Positions 5,319 through 6,153 of a stretch of 6,153 nt of DNA are shown piece after piece (the stretch's first letter is position 1; every line of letters begins with the position of its first letter). The translations under genes were made by a program, and so were the position numbers. Below the pieces are notes generated by a model. The model saw only the letters and a program-made list of their open reading frames with translations. It did not search any database and was not told the DNA's origin. Source of the stretch: an uncultured Dechloromonas sp. (GTDB lineage Bacteria > Pseudomonadota > Gammaproteobacteria > Burkholderiales > Rhodocyclaceae); NCBI GenBank assembly GCA_946477505.1, contig CAMKYP010000246.1, forward strand, positions 1 to 6,153. The letters run 5' to 3'.

Positions 5319-6032
5319 ATGAAGCCCGTTGCCATCTTTCGCCACTCCCCAACAGAAGGTCCCGGCTATTTTGCCATATTCCTTGAGCGGCAAGGGATTC
5401 CGTGGCAATTGATCGCCATTGACGAGGCCGAAGCCGCACCCACCAATGCGCACGACTACTCCGGACTGTGCTTCATGGGTGGCCCGATGAGCGTCAACGA
5501 TCCCCTGCCTTGGATCGAACAGAGCTGCGCCCTGATCCGTTCCGCGGTCGAGGCCGGCATCCCGGTCATCGGGCACTGCCTCGGCGGCCAGTTGATGAGC
5601 AAGGCGCTGGGCGGCGAGATCACCCGCAACCCGGTCAAGGAAATCGGCTGGGGCGACGCATACGGCGAGGACCATGCCGTGGGTAGACACTGGCTGGGCG
5701 ATATTGCCGGCAAGAGCGGCACCGTCTTTCACTGGCATGGGGAAACGTTCAGCATACCAAGTGGAGCAACCCGTCTGCTATCGAGTCCGGACTGCGCCAA
5801 CCAGATGTTTGCCCTCGGCCCCCATCTGGCGATGCAGTGCCACGTCGAAATGACCCCGGAAATGGTCATCCAATGGAGCAAGGACTGGGCAACGGAGGTT
5901 CAGGGCGCGGCAGACCAACCCAGCGTACAGACGCCGGAGCAGATGGCGAACGAACTTTCCAGCCGCTTGCCCGGCATGCGGCGCCTGTCCGAACAGCTCT
6001 ATTCAGTGTGGATTCGCGGCATGGCCCGCTGA
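5319..6032 (+). CDS. Class I glutamine amidotransferase (type 1 GATase) family protein
   Basis: A 237-residue single-domain GATase. The triad is present: nucleophile Cys87 in GHCLGGQLMSKALGG, and His175 and Glu177 in QCHVEMTPE. The oxyanion-side strand FMGGPMSVND is at 52-61, and FHWHGETFSIPSGA (137-150) is typical of the GuaA-like stand-alone group. These enzymes take ammonia from glutamine or hydrolyse gamma-glutamyl compounds; the partner or true substrate cannot be read from the sequence. The ATG at 5319-5321 gives the normal N-terminus (MKPVAIFRHSPTEGPG). A longer frame reaches back to 5118, but it would overlap the protease almost completely. The Shine-Dalgarno is weak. The gene runs alone, divergent from the protease, and ends at a strong palindrome. 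Any promoter must lie within the 5' part of the protease gene. Confidence 0.93.
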   Translation: MKPVAIFRHSPTEGPGYFAIFLERQGIPWQLIAIDEAEAAPTNAHDYSGLCFMGGPMSVNDPLPWIEQSCALIRSAVEAGIPVIGHCLGGQLMSKALGGEITRNPVKEIGWGDAYGEDHAVGRHWLGDIAGKSGTVFHWHGETFSIPSGATRLLSSPDCANQMFALGPHLAMQCHVEMTPEMVIQWSKDWATEVQGAADQPSVQTPEQMANELSSRLPGMRRLSEQLYSVWIRGMAR

Positions 6033-6038
6033 AAGCAA

Positions 6039-6062
6039 AAAGGGCAGCGATCGCTGCCCTTT
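6039..6062. terminator. Bidirectional rho-independent terminator between convergent genes
   Basis: A perfect 24-bp palindrome (AAAGGGCAGCGA followed by its exact complement) begins 7 nt after the GATase stop. As RNA it folds into a stem of about ten base pairs with a GATC loop. On the minus strand it is followed by a TTTTTGCTTT tract, a good terminator for the convergent gene. On the plus strand the tract is short (TTTCGTGT), so termination of the GATase message may be less efficient. Confidence 0.88.
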
Positions 6063-6094
6063 CGTGTATCCGCCAGTAGACGGCAATAAACCGC

Positions 6095-6153
6095 TCAGTC
6101 GCGGAAATTGCCCGCCTTGATCGGGAAGTCGGTCACCTCCTTGCGAATCAAGG
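6095..6153 (-). CDS. C-terminal end of an unidentified gene (partial)
   Basis: The minus strand is open from the right edge to a TGA at 6095-6097, giving 18 residues ending LIRKEVTDFPIKAGNFRD. The reading frame is supported by its position: it converges on the GATase, and the palindrome at 6039-6062 with a minus-strand T tract lies 32 nt downstream. The stretch is too short to name a family; it looks like an ordinary soluble C-terminus. A chance open frame of this length is possible, so the call rests mainly on the terminator. Confidence 0.55.
   Translation of the reverse strand, partial: LIRKEVTDFPIKAGNFRD

Noticed and set aside
5202..5738. Minus-strand open frame (178 codons) inside the GATase and protease 5' region
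   Set aside because: Out of frame with the protease and antisense to the GATase active-site region; no domain.

Overview
The window looks like chromosomal DNA of a GC-rich Gram-negative bacterium, most likely a betaproteobacterium of the Rhodocyclales type (Dechloromonas/Azonexus-like). This rests on the gene families, the BktB-type thiolase, and a sigma-54/NtrC-style promoter, and is inference because no marker gene is present. No rRNA, tRNA, CRISPR array, insertion sequence or phage gene is seen, and coding density is high.

Layout. (1) Positions 1-1410, minus strand: a circularly permuted ATP-grasp type 2 protein, 470 residues visible and cut by the left edge close to its C-terminus. (2) Positions 1411-1608: a compact regulatory gap. 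Read towards the ATP-grasp gene it holds the thiolase terminator (1556-1587), a weak NtrC-like half site (centre 1544), a perfect NtrC-type palindrome (1515-1531) and a -24/-12 sigma-54 promoter (1449-1464). (3) Positions 1609-5296, minus strand, transcribed right to left: a five-gene run likely to form an operon. The order is secreted retropepsin-like aspartic protease, an 85-residue unknown protein, a Nudix CoA pyrophosphatase, a CobD/CbiB-like membrane protein, and a BktB-like thiolase followed by the terminator. The first three are very tightly packed (9-nt gap, then ATGA overlap). A 64-nt gap separates the Nudix gene from the CbiB-like gene. (4) Positions 5319-6032, plus strand: a class I glutamine amidotransferase, divergent from the protease with almost no space between the start regions. 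(5) Positions 6039-6062: a palindromic terminator shared with a convergent minus-strand gene whose last 18 codons lie at 6095-6153.

How the genes may work together. The five-gene run looks like a housekeeping mix rather than one pathway, although the Nudix hydrolase and the thiolase both act on CoA compounds. The strongest regulatory signal is upstream of the ATP-grasp gene. If real, it places this predicted peptide-bond-forming (amidoligase) system under nitrogen control, and this is the observation I would follow first. No complete novel system is evident inside the window. The part most likely to be under-described is the nitrogen-regulated ATP-grasp locus, which continues beyond position 1.
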